Assembly: GCA_945865565.1 (NCBI GenBank)
Contig: CAMBEK010000001.1
Location: 289,795-353,794, forward strand
Length of the DNA stretch: 64,000 nt
Origin: Pseudobacteriovorax antillogorgiicola
GTDB taxonomy: Bacteria; Bdellovibrionota_B; Oligoflexia; Oligoflexales; RGVZ01
Reading direction: 5' to 3'
The notes under the pieces were generated by a model that saw only the letters and a list, made by a program, of their open reading frames with translations, did no database searches and was not told the origin of the DNA. This document shows positions 35,356 through 44,490 of this stretch, piece by piece (the first letter of the stretch is position 1; every line of letters begins with the position of its first letter). The position numbers were made by a program, and so were the translations under genes.

Positions 35356-36243
35356 TCAGGATTTTAACGTGATTTTCCAAAGGATGAGGCTGGTCTTTAC
35401 CATGTCGAGGACCACAGGCGGTATGTTGGCGGCACTGGCCGAGGTTACCTTGATTGATTCATCAAACTGAGGAATGCGTTCGGCTTGCAGTCCCTCTGCT
35501 GTTAAAAAGTCCCGGAATTCAATTTCGTTTTCAAAAGCCTCGGATAACATGGCGCGGCCTGTCGCTTCGGCGATTGCTGAAAGGACCTTTTCTGTATCGG
35601 GGCTCATTTTTCCCCACTGTGCCATGCTGGCCCGGAAGTCAAAGTCCGGGGTTATCCAGACGCCGCCATATTTTTTCAACAGGCTCTTGATATTGTGAGT
35701 CGCTTCTATTTTTTCCTGCCGGGAAAAATATTGGAGAAGCCCCTCGTGGATGATTGCGACGGGTTTCTTAGGGTCCAAGCCCTCCGCGGCTTTATCGAGA
35801 TCCAGAGGATTCAACACGTTAGCTTCAGCGAAAATCAAATTAGGCCGTACGCTATTGGCAGATTTCCCCGTAATTGTTTCCACAAGGCGTAACTTCTCCT
35901 GTGTGATTCCGGGAAGGTCTGTTTCGATGTATCGGATTGTGGGGTCTGCCGTCATCGTCAGGCCGCGCAGGGATATTCCACTGGCAAGCTCCATGACCTG
36001 CTTGATGCCTGATTTTTTTATCTCGCGAAGAAGACTTTTGTAGCGGATCTCAAGGATGGGTGCACCCCACAAGGTCTGTTCGGGGGTGATTTGAAGGGGG
36101 GCCATCATTTTATGGACGGCAGTGTATGCGTGCGAAAGCTCAGAAGATTCCTTGGCATAGGGAATGTCCGAATAGGATCTCCACCAGGCAACCAGTTTCG
36201 CTGTTGGACTGATAAGACTATGGTCGGAATGGAATTGATTCAT
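35356..36243 (-). CDS. SAM-dependent methyltransferase, leucine carboxyl methyltransferase-like
   Basis: The 295-residue protein shows a class I SAM-binding fold with MELASGISLRGL (motif I) and YIETDLPGI (motif II), then FAEANVLNPLDLD and IIHEGLLQYFSRQEK. This pattern is that of the leucine carboxyl methyltransferase (PPM1) group, whose bacterial members methylate small carboxylic or hydroxy compounds. The substrate is unknown. It is the last gene of a leftward series, 6 bp after the peptidase, with SD AGGG. Confidence 0.8.
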   Translation of the reverse strand: MNQFHSDHSLISPTAKLVAWWRSYSDIPYAKESSELSHAYTAVHKMMAPLQITPEQTLWGAPILEIRYKSLLREIKKSGIKQVMELASGISLRGLTMTADPTIRYIETDLPGITQEKLRLVETITGKSANSVRPNLIFAEANVLNPLDLDKAAEGLDPKKPVAIIHEGLLQYFSRQEKIEATHNIKSLLKKYGGVWITPDFDFRASMAQWGKMSPDTEKVLSAIAEATGRAMLSEAFENEIEFRDFLTAEGLQAERIPQFDESIKVTSASAANIPPVVLDMVKTSLILWKITLKS

Positions 36244-36249
36244 GATGCC

Positions 36250-38004
36250 CTACTTTTTTAAGAGTGACACGCTGCGGGCGTGGCTTGGTGAATTGTTGGT
36301 ATCGTATCCGAAGGCGCGTTCCGGCGTTGCGTGGGAACCGGCGGGAAATACAACATAGAAGAACTTCCGCCCGCCCGGCGTGGCACCAGATACAATTTCG
36401 GTGCCAATCATGCGATCTGATACGCAGGCTGTTGCAGCGCTCGCTTTGACGCCACAAATCTCCAATGAGGTCATGCTCTGAGGCGCACTGAAGACCGTGA
36501 CAGTTCCGCCGTCGACCAAATCTGAAGGGCGTGCCTCTGTGGGCACCTGGTCGTAATCAAGGACAGCCATCTTTATGTCAGGATCGCGCGATGCGGCGGC
36601 GACTTTGTTTGCGTAGTCCGTTTCAGATCCAACGATGCCGGCGTGGTGTGAAAGAAATGCGAGGATCAGGCGCGATATGCGAACGGCAAGGCCCGGAGAA
36701 GTTGCATTGGCAAGGGTGTCGTTCGCGGTGTGCATGTTCATGTTGTAGGCTGCAGGGTTTTCGAAGGGGAAGACGGTCGGGAACCCAGCGCGGTACCAAC
36801 TCCTGTGGTCGGATGTGCCGATGACGTGTTGTCCCAAATCAGAAAAATTTCCGCCCAGATAAGTCGTCAACAGATCCTTTGCGGAACGGCGCAGGATAGC
36901 GTTCGTATCATCGTGGAACAGGTGGATCGTTTCACTTGCGCCGTCTTTTGCGTAAGACGCCATATCAACTTGGAGCATGGCCGATACTTTTTTGCCGTCT
37001 GCGGCGTAGCTGTTTGCGATTTGTCCGCTGCCGATCAGCCCAATCTCCTCTGCGCCATAGGCATGCCACTCAACACGACGCTTGAAGCGAACGTTGTTTG
37101 CGGCGAGAACGCGCATGGTTTCGGCAAGGATGGCAACACCGGAGGCATTGTCGTCTGCTCCAGGCGCATTACTTTGGTCTGAGTGGTTGATGCTGTCGAG
37201 GTGCGATCCAATGACAACGATTGTTGTATCGTCCGTGGCTCCTGTAAGTCCAGCGACTACAGATGGTTGATTTGCTGCGATTCCCGTGTGGCTGACCTGC
37301 GCCGTGGAAATGATGCCGGACGACCAGCTGGATCCGGCATACGCGCCGCGAAAAATAGCCTCAACCTGATTCGATGCCGCCGGTCCCGATGCCCCTGAGT
37401 AATAACGACTGGATAGACCCTGCAGGGTGGTTATTGTGGAGAGGATGTTGGCGACAGTCGCACTTGAAAAAAGGCTCTCGGCCGCCGAAAGTTTTACGGT
37501 TTCGTCGTAGACTGGTGGCGTAATGGCAGCTGAAGTGGTTTTTACGAGGTTGATTTCACAGGTGGTCAGCCCCGGTCCGCTGATGACTTCGATTCCAGCG
37601 CAGCCGCCTTGACCACCTCCGTGGGTTTTTCCCGCGAGGGCTTCAAGTTCACTGGTTGATTCAATGCGCAGAAAGGTTTCGGACGCAAGGAGCGAAGGCC
37701 CGCGAAAGGACTTCATGCGCACCAGATAAGGAACATTTTGATCCGGCGCCTTAGTACAGTGCGGCGCGGCATTTTTATTTTCCTGGATCAGTTGTGCTGA
37801 AAGGCTTTCTGCTGGATCTGAAACCTCCCAGCGCGATCCCTCCCAATCCGTCGCGCCATCCCATCCTGCAGGAATCAGTGCAGTCATGGAACTGGTGCTG
37901 TGATCTGAATTGCTTGATTTTCCACAATTGGCCGCCGCGCTCAGGCCAACGAATGTGGTGGCGAGAACCGCAATGCGCAATTTCCGTGAAAATTGATCAG
38001 GCAT
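36250..38004 (-). CDS. secreted M28-family zinc aminopeptidase
   Basis: The 584-residue protein has a signal sequence (RIAVLATTFVGLSAAANC; the Cys lacks a standard lipobox) and an N-terminal region of about 160 residues without clear family. The M28 catalytic domain follows: GSHLDSI (zinc His), PGADDNASG (bridging Asp), YGAEEIGLIGS (catalytic Glu pair), QVDMASY and HTANDT. A C-terminal domain of about 120 residues with four Cys may be a propeptide or sorting domain. The chosen ATG has GGGGA at 5 bp, 11 bp after the upstream gene. Confidence 0.88.
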   Translation of the reverse strand: MPDQFSRKLRIAVLATTFVGLSAAANCGKSSNSDHSTSSMTALIPAGWDGATDWEGSRWEVSDPAESLSAQLIQENKNAAPHCTKAPDQNVPYLVRMKSFRGPSLLASETFLRIESTSELEALAGKTHGGGQGGCAGIEVISGPGLTTCEINLVKTTSAAITPPVYDETVKLSAAESLFSSATVANILSTITTLQGLSSRYYSGASGPAASNQVEAIFRGAYAGSSWSSGIISTAQVSHTGIAANQPSVVAGLTGATDDTTIVVIGSHLDSINHSDQSNAPGADDNASGVAILAETMRVLAANNVRFKRRVEWHAYGAEEIGLIGSGQIANSYAADGKKVSAMLQVDMASYAKDGASETIHLFHDDTNAILRRSAKDLLTTYLGGNFSDLGQHVIGTSDHRSWYRAGFPTVFPFENPAAYNMNMHTANDTLANATSPGLAVRISRLILAFLSHHAGIVGSETDYANKVAAASRDPDIKMAVLDYDQVPTEARPSDLVDGGTVTVFSAPQSMTSLEICGVKASAATACVSDRMIGTEIVSGATPGGRKFFYVVFPAGSHATPERAFGYDTNNSPSHARSVSLLKK

Positions 38005-38015
38005 GATCGTCCCCG

Positions 38016-39695
38016 TTAAAATAATGGCGTGCTTTCGCAATCTTTTGGCGTGTTCAGTTTTAGTTGGCGCGCAAAAGTGGGGACAGCCTGCACCAGGGAG
38101 ACGACCGTTTCGCGATGAATTTGTGGTTTAATTCCCGGCCCGCGGAACATCAGTGCGGTCAGCATCGCTGGCGACCCGGGATTGTGCCCGTGCATCCCGG
38201 CAACTTTTGGCGGGAGGAAGGTCTTTTTTTCTAGGGAGTTGTTGTTGAACCAGATGCCCTCTTCCGAGCGGAATGCCCAGATGGCATCGCCATAGTTCCA
38301 GTCTGACGGTTTAGTGGTTGCACGCTCTGTCGCCATTTCCACCAAGGGTTTGCCGTGCCAGGAGATTTTCCCCAAGGCTTCTTTCACGGATTCACCCGTT
38401 TTTTTTGCGAGGACTGGATCGATGAAGTCGTTTTTAGGATAGAGGTAGAGCATCGAATCCGATGCATAAACATCGACGTTTTCCTCGATATTCGTGGGAA
38501 GCAGCGGTGCAACGTTGAAATTCGTCGTTGTTGCAGTCATGCCGTGGTCACCCATAAGGGCAACAACATCATTTTGCCTCATGGTGGAAAGAACTTTTGC
38601 CAGATTGTCATCCACGCGTTTGAAGGCAGCGCGGTATGCCGTCGTGACAGGATCGTTTCCGCTCAGACTTCGTGGATCAGGCAACTTATTTTGGAATCCG
38701 TGTCCTATGGAGTCCAAGAGCGGCTGGTAGAATAAAACAAGATCAGGCTTGAATTCAGGAATGGTGCGGCTTGCAACGTCGGCAAGGAAGTCATCCAGAA
38801 TGCCTTGAACGGCGACAGCTTCTGACGGTGCCAGTTGTGCGTCAAGACCCTTGATATTCACGTCGGGCCAAACAAGGCCCGCCTTCTCAAGGCTGGCACG
38901 GAATGATTCGGGGAAGGCTTTGTTATAAGAAGCACGGGAGATCAAATAGGTGTTCGGCTGGCCGGAAACAAGGCGGATCACGATGCGGCGAAGCCTCTCC
39001 CCATCATGGATCAACAGGTTGGCAGGCTTGTGGGCCTCGGCCGCCCCAGGCAATTTGATTTGATGCGCGGTGCCTTGAAGATCGACATAGTTCGCCGTCG
39101 AGCCGGATCCCGATGCGTGGAAGTGAAGGCTAAATTTAATGTTTTTTTCAGGGTTAAGAACGATATCAGTGTCAACAGGTGTGACACCGCCCCGCGGCAC
39201 CGTGACGACGGCTGGTTTTCCCATTCTGGACTCATCGGGATAAGTAATTCCAAAGTCGGCAGTCCGTTCTGGCGTCGTTCCATCCATGCCGACATAGGCG
39301 AACGAGGCCACCTTGCGTCCTTGGCGGCGTGCGGCTTCCCACATGGTTTCACTTTGGAACGGTTCTTTGAATCCATTTACCTTTTTGTGATTTCGCAGAA
39401 AATGGTTGCCATGAATGCCGTGTCGCGCCGGAGAAGAACAAGTTGACGTTCCAGCGTGGCTCGAGGCTGTGATGGAGATCACATGCGCTTTGGTTTGCGG
39501 ATAAACGTCGCCACCACTCCAAAGCGAGTGAAACCCCATGGGATTGGCTTCGGGGCGACCGACGTAGGACTCGAGTAATTGCGGCTGCAATCCGTCGATT
39601 GAGATGAAGTACCCACGCTGGAGCGGAGCAGCTTGAAGCGTGAAGGTTGCAGCAAGAAGATAAATTGCCGGCAAGGTGATGGTGATTGCGCGCAT
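38016..39695 (-). CDS. secreted alkaline phosphatase-superfamily phosphodiesterase
   Basis: The 559-residue protein has a signal peptide (RAITITLPAIYLLAATFTLQAA). It belongs to the type I phosphodiesterase/nucleotide pyrophosphatase group: metal Asp in FISIDGLQP, a nucleophile region TASSHAGTSTCSSPARHGIHGN (nucleophile Ser or Thr not certain from sequence), DSIGHGFQ, and VALMGDHGM. It probably releases phosphate or nucleotides outside the inner membrane. The start has GGGA upstream; an ATG 14 codons earlier has no signal for use. Confidence 0.85.
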   Translation of the reverse strand: MRAITITLPAIYLLAATFTLQAAPLQRGYFISIDGLQPQLLESYVGRPEANPMGFHSLWSGGDVYPQTKAHVISITASSHAGTSTCSSPARHGIHGNHFLRNHKKVNGFKEPFQSETMWEAARRQGRKVASFAYVGMDGTTPERTADFGITYPDESRMGKPAVVTVPRGGVTPVDTDIVLNPEKNIKFSLHFHASGSGSTANYVDLQGTAHQIKLPGAAEAHKPANLLIHDGERLRRIVIRLVSGQPNTYLISRASYNKAFPESFRASLEKAGLVWPDVNIKGLDAQLAPSEAVAVQGILDDFLADVASRTIPEFKPDLVLFYQPLLDSIGHGFQNKLPDPRSLSGNDPVTTAYRAAFKRVDDNLAKVLSTMRQNDVVALMGDHGMTATTTNFNVAPLLPTNIEENVDVYASDSMLYLYPKNDFIDPVLAKKTGESVKEALGKISWHGKPLVEMATERATTKPSDWNYGDAIWAFRSEEGIWFNNNSLEKKTFLPPKVAGMHGHNPGSPAMLTALMFRGPGIKPQIHRETVVSLVQAVPTFARQLKLNTPKDCESTPLF

Positions 39696-39733
39696 GGATA
39701 TCCCGTCAAAGAAGGCCCTTGGGATAAAGGGCG

Positions 39734-40792
39734 TCAAAGTGGAAATGGATCCCGGTATTGTACCTTGAAACCTGCCGCACGCGCAGCGGAAAGGATTCGC
39801 TCAAAATCGTGGGTTATCGTTGCGCCGGCTTTTTGAGTCACTTCGTCCTCGGTTGGGAGGTCGAAGTCATTGGCCCCGAATTTCAGGCCTTCAAGCCCCT
39901 TTTCATTCTGGGTCAGGACCGAGGTTCGGATGTTCTCGAAGTTATCGAGGAAGATCCGGCAGACGGCCAACCATCTCAGGTATTCCCGCGAACTGATTTC
40001 CGTGCCGCCAAGTTCGTTGTTCCATGGTTTGTAAGTCCAGCACAGAAAGCTCGGGAGTTTCCGTGGGGCGCTGTCCTGAAAGGTACGCAAGGCTTCAAGG
40101 TGATTGAGCCGCTCATCGAGTGATTCATCGAACCCAATGACTTGAGTCGCTGTTGAGCCAAGGCCAGCCCTCAAGATGGCGTTTTGGGCCTTGAAATAAT
40201 CATCAACCTTGAACTTTCCGGGGCTATGACGCATGCGAAAGGCATCGTCCAGGATCTCGGCTCCCCCGCCGGTCACCCAGCGGGTGCCTGCGTCCCTGAG
40301 CATGGCTGCTCCCTCATCATAGGTAAGTTTGCTCAGTTTGCAGGAGAACATGAATTCAGCGACGGTCATTTCAAAGAACTCCAGATCGCCGCGGTAGCGT
40401 TCTCGAACCCGCGAAAAAAGCTCCGCATAGTCCTTGAGTTGAAGTTTTGGATGAAAGCCTCCGTTGAAGCTGACGAGGGTGCCGCCAAAAGCCCGCAGGG
40501 CATCGATCCTTTCGCAAACTTGGTTGAAATTGAGCAGATAGGTCCCGGCTTGGTGAGGCAACCGGTAGAACGAGCAGTAATCGCATTTGGCGACACAGAC
40601 GTTTGTATAATTGACGATGGCCATGATCAGATAGGTTGCAACGTCGCCGGCATGGAACCTTTTTTTTGCCGCAGTGGCGAGTTCTGAAAGGAGCTGGTCG
40701 GATGCTTCGGTGAACAGGAATCTGGCGTCAGAACGGCTGATCCGCTCCTTGTTCCCGACCTTGCTGGCGATGCGATTAAGGTTTTTTTCCAT
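39734..40792 (-). CDS. mqnC: cyclic dehypoxanthinyl futalosine synthase (MqnC)
   Basis: MqnC is a radical SAM enzyme of the futalosine route to menaquinone. The 352-residue protein has the CxxxCxxC cluster motif as C66, C70 and C73 in NYTNVCVAKCDYCSFYR, the SAM-binding GGFHP, WVTGGGAEIL and the tail block LKFGANDFD. NYTNVCV...SFYR and GGGAEIL fit MqnC better than its relatives MqnE and CofH. It is the first gene of the leftward series that runs into the secreted enzymes, which is odd company. Confidence 0.9.
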   Translation of the reverse strand: MEKNLNRIASKVGNKERISRSDARFLFTEASDQLLSELATAAKKRFHAGDVATYLIMAIVNYTNVCVAKCDYCSFYRLPHQAGTYLLNFNQVCERIDALRAFGGTLVSFNGGFHPKLQLKDYAELFSRVRERYRGDLEFFEMTVAEFMFSCKLSKLTYDEGAAMLRDAGTRWVTGGGAEILDDAFRMRHSPGKFKVDDYFKAQNAILRAGLGSTATQVIGFDESLDERLNHLEALRTFQDSAPRKLPSFLCWTYKPWNNELGGTEISSREYLRWLAVCRIFLDNFENIRTSVLTQNEKGLEGLKFGANDFDLPTEDEVTQKAGATITHDFERILSAARAAGFKVQYRDPFPL

Positions 40793-40903
40793 GAGTCACC
40801 TGTCTGTTGAGGCCGAATCTAGCCATTTTCCGGGGGAAATGTCGATCCAAAGGGGCTTGCAATTTGTGTCCATTGCCAATAAAGACCCGGCGACGGAGGC
40901 ACG

Positions 40904-41446
40904 ATGGATATCTTGCAATGGTTGAAGTTGGATCACGAGGCGATGCTCCGATCGGTTGAAAAACTCGGGGATGGCAATCCCGATGACCGTGTGGTTGCGG
41001 CAAAGGGCCCGATCGGGAAGCTGGTAGCAGAGCTAGCCTTCGATCTCTTGGGGCATTTAAAGGCCGAAGAAGAATACCTTTTACCTGAACTTTCCCAGCG
41101 TTTTCCTGGCTCGGACCTGATTATGGACCTTTGCTCGGCAAATCAGAGTGTGATGCGTAAGCACGTTAAATCGCTGATAAAAGCCTCTTCGGGTCAAGAC
41201 CAGGAGGCGATGGAAGGTGCGGTCGCGGGACTACGCAAGGCAGTCCAACAGCACCTTGAGGTTCAGGAAACGCAGCTGATGCCTAAGCTTCGCTTGCATG
41301 TCCCAACCAGTGAGCGGGAGGACCTTGGGCTCCTGATGCAGGATATGATGGAAGACCTGCGCGGCGAAGGCCTCGATATCGCGGCGGAACTGAAAAATGC
41401 CTCTGTCCGTTCGAAACCCGCGTCCGGCGGCCATGCTCGGGCTTGA
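40904..41446 (+). CDS. hemerythrin-like (HHE) domain protein
   Basis: The 180-residue helical protein has the iron ligands expected of an HHE four-helix bundle: LDHEAML (helix 1), HLKAEEEYLLPEL (helix 2), KHVKSL and HLEVQETQLMPKL (helix 4). Such proteins bind a di-iron centre and sense or store oxygen or NO, or repair iron-sulfur centres. No second domain is fused. SD GGAGG at 5 bp. It is divergent from mqnC, 111 bp away, so the two could share a control region. Confidence 0.85.
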   Translation: MDILQWLKLDHEAMLRSVEKLGDGNPDDRVVAAKGPIGKLVAELAFDLLGHLKAEEEYLLPELSQRFPGSDLIMDLCSANQSVMRKHVKSLIKASSGQDQEAMEGAVAGLRKAVQQHLEVQETQLMPKLRLHVPTSEREDLGLLMQDMMEDLRGEGLDIAAELKNASVRSKPASGGHARA

Positions 41447-41529
41447 CGGTCTCCAGTATATTGGGTTAAGAGCGTTTGTTCGAAAGTTAAAGAAAACGTT
41501 ACAGCATCCTCATATAGGTTTCTGAAGCC

Positions 41530-41958
41530 ATGAAAAACAAACTGATTACCCAATTCGAAAAACGCGTATGGACTGGCGTCAAAAAGTTGGCCTCATTCCG
41601 CGCAGGCGATACCGTTCGCGTGCATTATAAAATCCAAGAAGGTGCGGACAAGACCAAGTTCCGGACGCAGCTTTTTGAAGGTGTTGTGATTCGGTTCCGT
41701 AACGGCACCGCCGACGGAAGCTTCACGGTTCGCAAAATCAGCGCGGGCGGTGTTGGCGTTGAGCGCGTGTTCCCTATTTATAGCCCATACGTCGACAAGG
41801 TTGATGTTTTGGCTTCAGGTATCGTTCGTCGTGCACGCCTTTATTATCTTCGTGACCTTGCTGGCAAAGCTGCTCGCATCAGGACGAAGTACGTGGCCAA
41901 GAAGCTTGACGTTGTTGTTGCTGAGACCGCCAGCGAAGATCAGTCTGCTGAGGCATAG
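41530..41958 (+). CDS. rplS: 50S ribosomal protein L19
   Basis: L19 sits at the 30S-50S interface. The 142-residue protein is slightly longer than usual at the C-terminus. It shows [42 protein letters not shown] and [11 protein letters not shown], all family hallmarks. The usual neighbours rpsP, rimM and trmD are absent; here it stands alone, facing yraN and rnhB on the other strand. Confidence 0.97.
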   Translation: MKNKLITQFEKRVWTGVKKLASFRAGDTVRVHYKIQEGADKTKFRTQLFEGVVIRFRNGTADGSFTVRKISAGGVGVERVFPIYSPYVDKVDVLASGIVRRARLYYLRDLAGKAARIRTKYVAKKLDVVVAETASEDQSAEA

Positions 41959-41975
41959 CCTTTGATGTCGATGGT

Positions 41976-42389
41976 TCAGGCGTCAATCGCCGGATACCAC
42001 GTGATTTTGAATGGATATTTATCAAGGCCCTCCGGAATTTTTCCGGGGGGCTTTTTTCTTTCTGAAACATCAGAATGTGGCGTGACAATAGCCAGATCAA
42101 TTCTGGTTTTAGCTGCGTTGATACCCAAATGCCGGATTGCTGCATTGAGCCCTTTTTTCAAGGCATGAACTTTGAGTCTTGGTAGTAATTCGCTGACAGA
42201 CGTCATGTCGTTGGTGAATCTTGTTCGGAACTTGACTTCGACGGCAACGAGTGAAGATCCCTTGGTAGCAAGGATGTCAATTTCAGTTCCAATCCAACGG
42301 TAATTGCGCGCGACGATTCGCCAGCTTTGAGAAATCAAAATATTGGCAACGTATTCTTCAGCCTGAGAGGCCAGCAATTTTTGCCGCAC
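41976..42389 (-). CDS. YraN/UPF0102 family nuclease-like protein
   Basis: This 137-residue protein belongs to a widespread family related to endonucleases. The core is visible as AEEYVANIL, IVARNYRW and GTEIDILATKGSSLVAVEVKFR, which carries the E-D-ExK pattern. The ORF stays open to 42494, deep into rnhB, and an ATG at 42476 is possible. The GTG chosen gives a normal N-terminus but has no clear SD. The last part contains the rplS terminator sequence. yraN often follows rnhB, as here. Confidence 0.82.
   Translation of the reverse strand: MRQKLLASQAEEYVANILISQSWRIVARNYRWIGTEIDILATKGSSLVAVEVKFRTRFTNDMTSVSELLPRLKVHALKKGLNAAIRHLGINAAKTRIDLAIVTPHSDVSERKKPPGKIPEGLDKYPFKITWYPAIDA
42027..42057 (+). 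terminator. rplS terminator lying inside the 3' end of yraN
   Basis: An 11-bp stem GCCCTCCGGAA/TTCCGGGGGGC (one G-U pair) with a 3-nt loop is followed by six T residues. It is a strong intrinsic terminator for the rightward rplS transcript, 69 bp past the rplS stop. The same bases encode the KKPPGKIPEGL segment of the convergent yraN gene. Confidence 0.85.
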
Positions 42390-43023
42390 AGATCGATTTA
42401 ACTGGCTCGAATGTCCGCCGGTGCCAATCGCTGACGCCGTGGATTTTGAGATTTTCGATGTGCTCTCTTGTGCCATAACCAACATGCTTTCCAAAACCGT
42501 ATGCAGGAAGGCTATTTCCCAGCTCGTGCATGAACTTGTCGCGGACCTCTTTTGCTATAATTGAGGCTGCAGCAATCGCAAAACACCAGTGGTCGCCCTT
42601 CACCACAGTTTGTTGCGCAATTTTTCGACCGGCGAGAACAGGCTCTGGAATGGCCTGATTGCCATCCACCATCACAAGATCAAAATGAGCGTCGATGGCA
42701 TTGAGCGCCCTGCGCATGGCAATGAATGTCGCGCCAAGAATTCCGTGAGTCTCGATCTCCTGAACGCTTGCACTTCCAGAGGCCCAGCCGCACGCTACGC
42801 TTTCAATGATCGGCACAACCAATCCACGCTGACGCGCACTCAGTGTTTTGGAATCACGAATAAGCTGCAAAGATTTGTCGGGAAGTGCGAACAGTTTGCC
42901 GTAGTCGAGAACAACGGCAGATGTGACCACAGGACCCGCAATGCATCCGCGACCAACCTCATCAATTCCAACAGGGAATTGTCCCCGTGCCAAAGCGGCC
43001 CGTTCGAGGTCTCCGCGTTCCAT
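42358..43023 (-). CDS. rnhB: ribonuclease HII
   Basis: RNase HII removes ribonucleotides from DNA, including single misinserted ones. The 221-residue protein has GIDEVGRGCIAGPVV (metal-binding Asp and Glu), MVDGN, and the KGDHWCFAIAAASIIAKEVRD block with the last catalytic Asp near its start. The C-terminal end reads GYGTREHIENLKIHGVSDWHRRTF. It overlaps the likely yraN start by 32 bp. Confidence 0.96.
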   Translation of the reverse strand: MERGDLERAALARGQFPVGIDEVGRGCIAGPVVTSAVVLDYGKLFALPDKSLQLIRDSKTLSARQRGLVVPIIESVACGWASGSASVQEIETHGILGATFIAMRRALNAIDAHFDLVMVDGNQAIPEPVLAGRKIAQQTVVKGDHWCFAIAAASIIAKEVRDKFMHELGNSLPAYGFGKHVGYGTREHIENLKIHGVSDWHRRTFEPVKSICAAKIAGLSG

Positions 43024-43055
43024 GCAAGTCCTGTAGCTTTAAAAGTGGCAGGGGA

Positions 43056-43382
43056 TCAAAGGACTTTCTTGATCATGTCGATGAGTTTTCCCTTTGGAAC
43101 TGCACCAACAACCGAGTCAACCATTTGACCATTCTTGAATAAAGCCATGAATGGAATCGAACGGACACCAAAGGTCGCAGGCACATGAGCATTTTCATCG
43201 ACATTCATTTTCGCGATGGTGACCTTGCCTTTATATTCCTCGGCAATTGCATCGAGAACCGGCGCGATGGCTACGCACGGGCCACACCATGGGGCCCAGA
43301 AGTCCACAAGCACGGGTTGCGTCGACTTTATTACTGAATTTTCAAAACTGTCGTCATTGATATCGATGGTGTGCTGTCCCAT
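43056..43382 (-). CDS. trxA: thioredoxin
   Basis: A 108-residue classical thioredoxin with the redox pair C33/C36 in WAPWCGPC, the cis-Pro loop RSIPFM and the buried Asp in VDFWAP. It keeps cytoplasmic proteins reduced and serves ribonucleotide reductase and other enzymes. The ATG used has GGGAG at 8 bp; a longer in-frame start exists 16 codons upstream. It is divergent from an NtrC-like gene. Confidence 0.96.
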   Translation of the reverse strand: MGQHTIDINDDSFENSVIKSTQPVLVDFWAPWCGPCVAIAPVLDAIAEEYKGKVTIAKMNVDENAHVPATFGVRSIPFMALFKNGQMVDSVVGAVPKGKLIDMIKKVL

Positions 43383-43543
43383 GGCATGGACTCCCGAAAA
43401 AAATACGGTTTCACCAGCAACTACTGGCATGTTTCCGGATCGTGACTCGGGGGCTTTCCTTTGTCAATCAGGTTGACCGGTATCCTCTTTTTTTTGTATC
43501 TCCCTGCCCGGCGGTTCTCCGGCATCCTGAAAAGGCTGCCAAT

Positions 43544-44455
43544 ATGTTTTTTTCCCAGGGCGTTGCACCTCTTTGGCCTTCCTTGGACTCATCCGCGGTC
43601 CTTCCGGTGGAGGTAGCGACCCTTTTTGACTCCACCGATCAGCTGCTGCGAACTGTGGCGGCATCATTTTTACGGACATGCTTAGCTCCCCCGGGCCAAG
43701 GCGAAAGACTTCTGATTTATTCAGTGCCTGGTGGAGGAGCCGCGGAGGTCTCTCGATATTTGGCGACCGTAGCTTGCCGCACCCGTCGCTGCCGGCTGTT
43801 GTCCGAAAATAGTGCTCAACCCCACAACATCAAAAACGCCGTTTACTATGGGCAATATGAGGGAGGGGGCTCAAATGAGCTCCCTTTGCGCGGGGGCCTG
43901 ACCCTGCTCTTTTCCACAGCATTAGAAGCACCGCTCTTAGCCGCCAGGTCTGGTTTTGTAGTGTTACAAATTCCCCCGCTGGCATCTCGCCCAAAGGACG
44001 CGCTCAAGGCCGCTCTTTTTTTGACCAGATCAATGTTTCCCGCCGGCTCTTTTTTTACGGACGATGCCTGCGAATTGATTCGCGACTACTGCTGGCCGGG
44101 GGATTTGGCCCATATGCGCGTGACTTTGGGGTTAGTCGGCCAAAGGGCTTTTGTCACCAATACCGAAGCCATTGACGCCGAAACAATTCGCTTTGTGTTG
44201 AAACGCAAGGAACTCAATCTCGCAGAGCTCTGCCGCAGAGAAAAGACGGGCTGGGGAATTGCCCTTACTGGCCAAGACCTGCTTCACTTGGCCACATTTA
44301 CAGGCTTTGCCAGAGTTCGCAAGGCACTTGAATTGCTGTTGATTGAAGGTGCCATGACTTCATTTGGAGGCAACACTGCTGATGCGGCCAAGTTTCTCGG
44401 CCTCCCCTACACGACCCTGGTTAGCCGCCAGAAAGCACTGAGGACGGAACATTGA
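43544..44455 (+). CDS. degenerate NtrC-like regulator with Fis-type HTH
   Basis: The 303-residue protein follows the outline of a sigma54 activator but has lost its motor. The Walker A position reads YSVPGGGAAEVSRYL with no Lys, there is no GAFTGA loop, and no Walker B DE pair is seen. DYCWPGDLAHMRVTLG matches the WPGNVRELxN region, and the end (GNTADAAKFLGLPYTTLVSRQKAL) is a Fis-type HTH. It probably binds DNA without ATP-driven action, as a repressor or partner. The frame is open to a GTG at 43442; the ATG chosen follows AAAGG at 9 bp. Confidence 0.7.
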   Translation: MFFSQGVAPLWPSLDSSAVLPVEVATLFDSTDQLLRTVAASFLRTCLAPPGQGERLLIYSVPGGGAAEVSRYLATVACRTRRCRLLSENSAQPHNIKNAVYYGQYEGGGSNELPLRGGLTLLFSTALEAPLLAARSGFVVLQIPPLASRPKDALKAALFLTRSMFPAGSFFTDDACELIRDYCWPGDLAHMRVTLGLVGQRAFVTNTEAIDAETIRFVLKRKELNLAELCRREKTGWGIALTGQDLLHLATFTGFARVRKALELLLIEGAMTSFGGNTADAAKFLGLPYTTLVSRQKALRTEH

Positions 44456-44490
44456 TGGCTCGTCTAAATCTAAATGAATCCGATGGCCCG

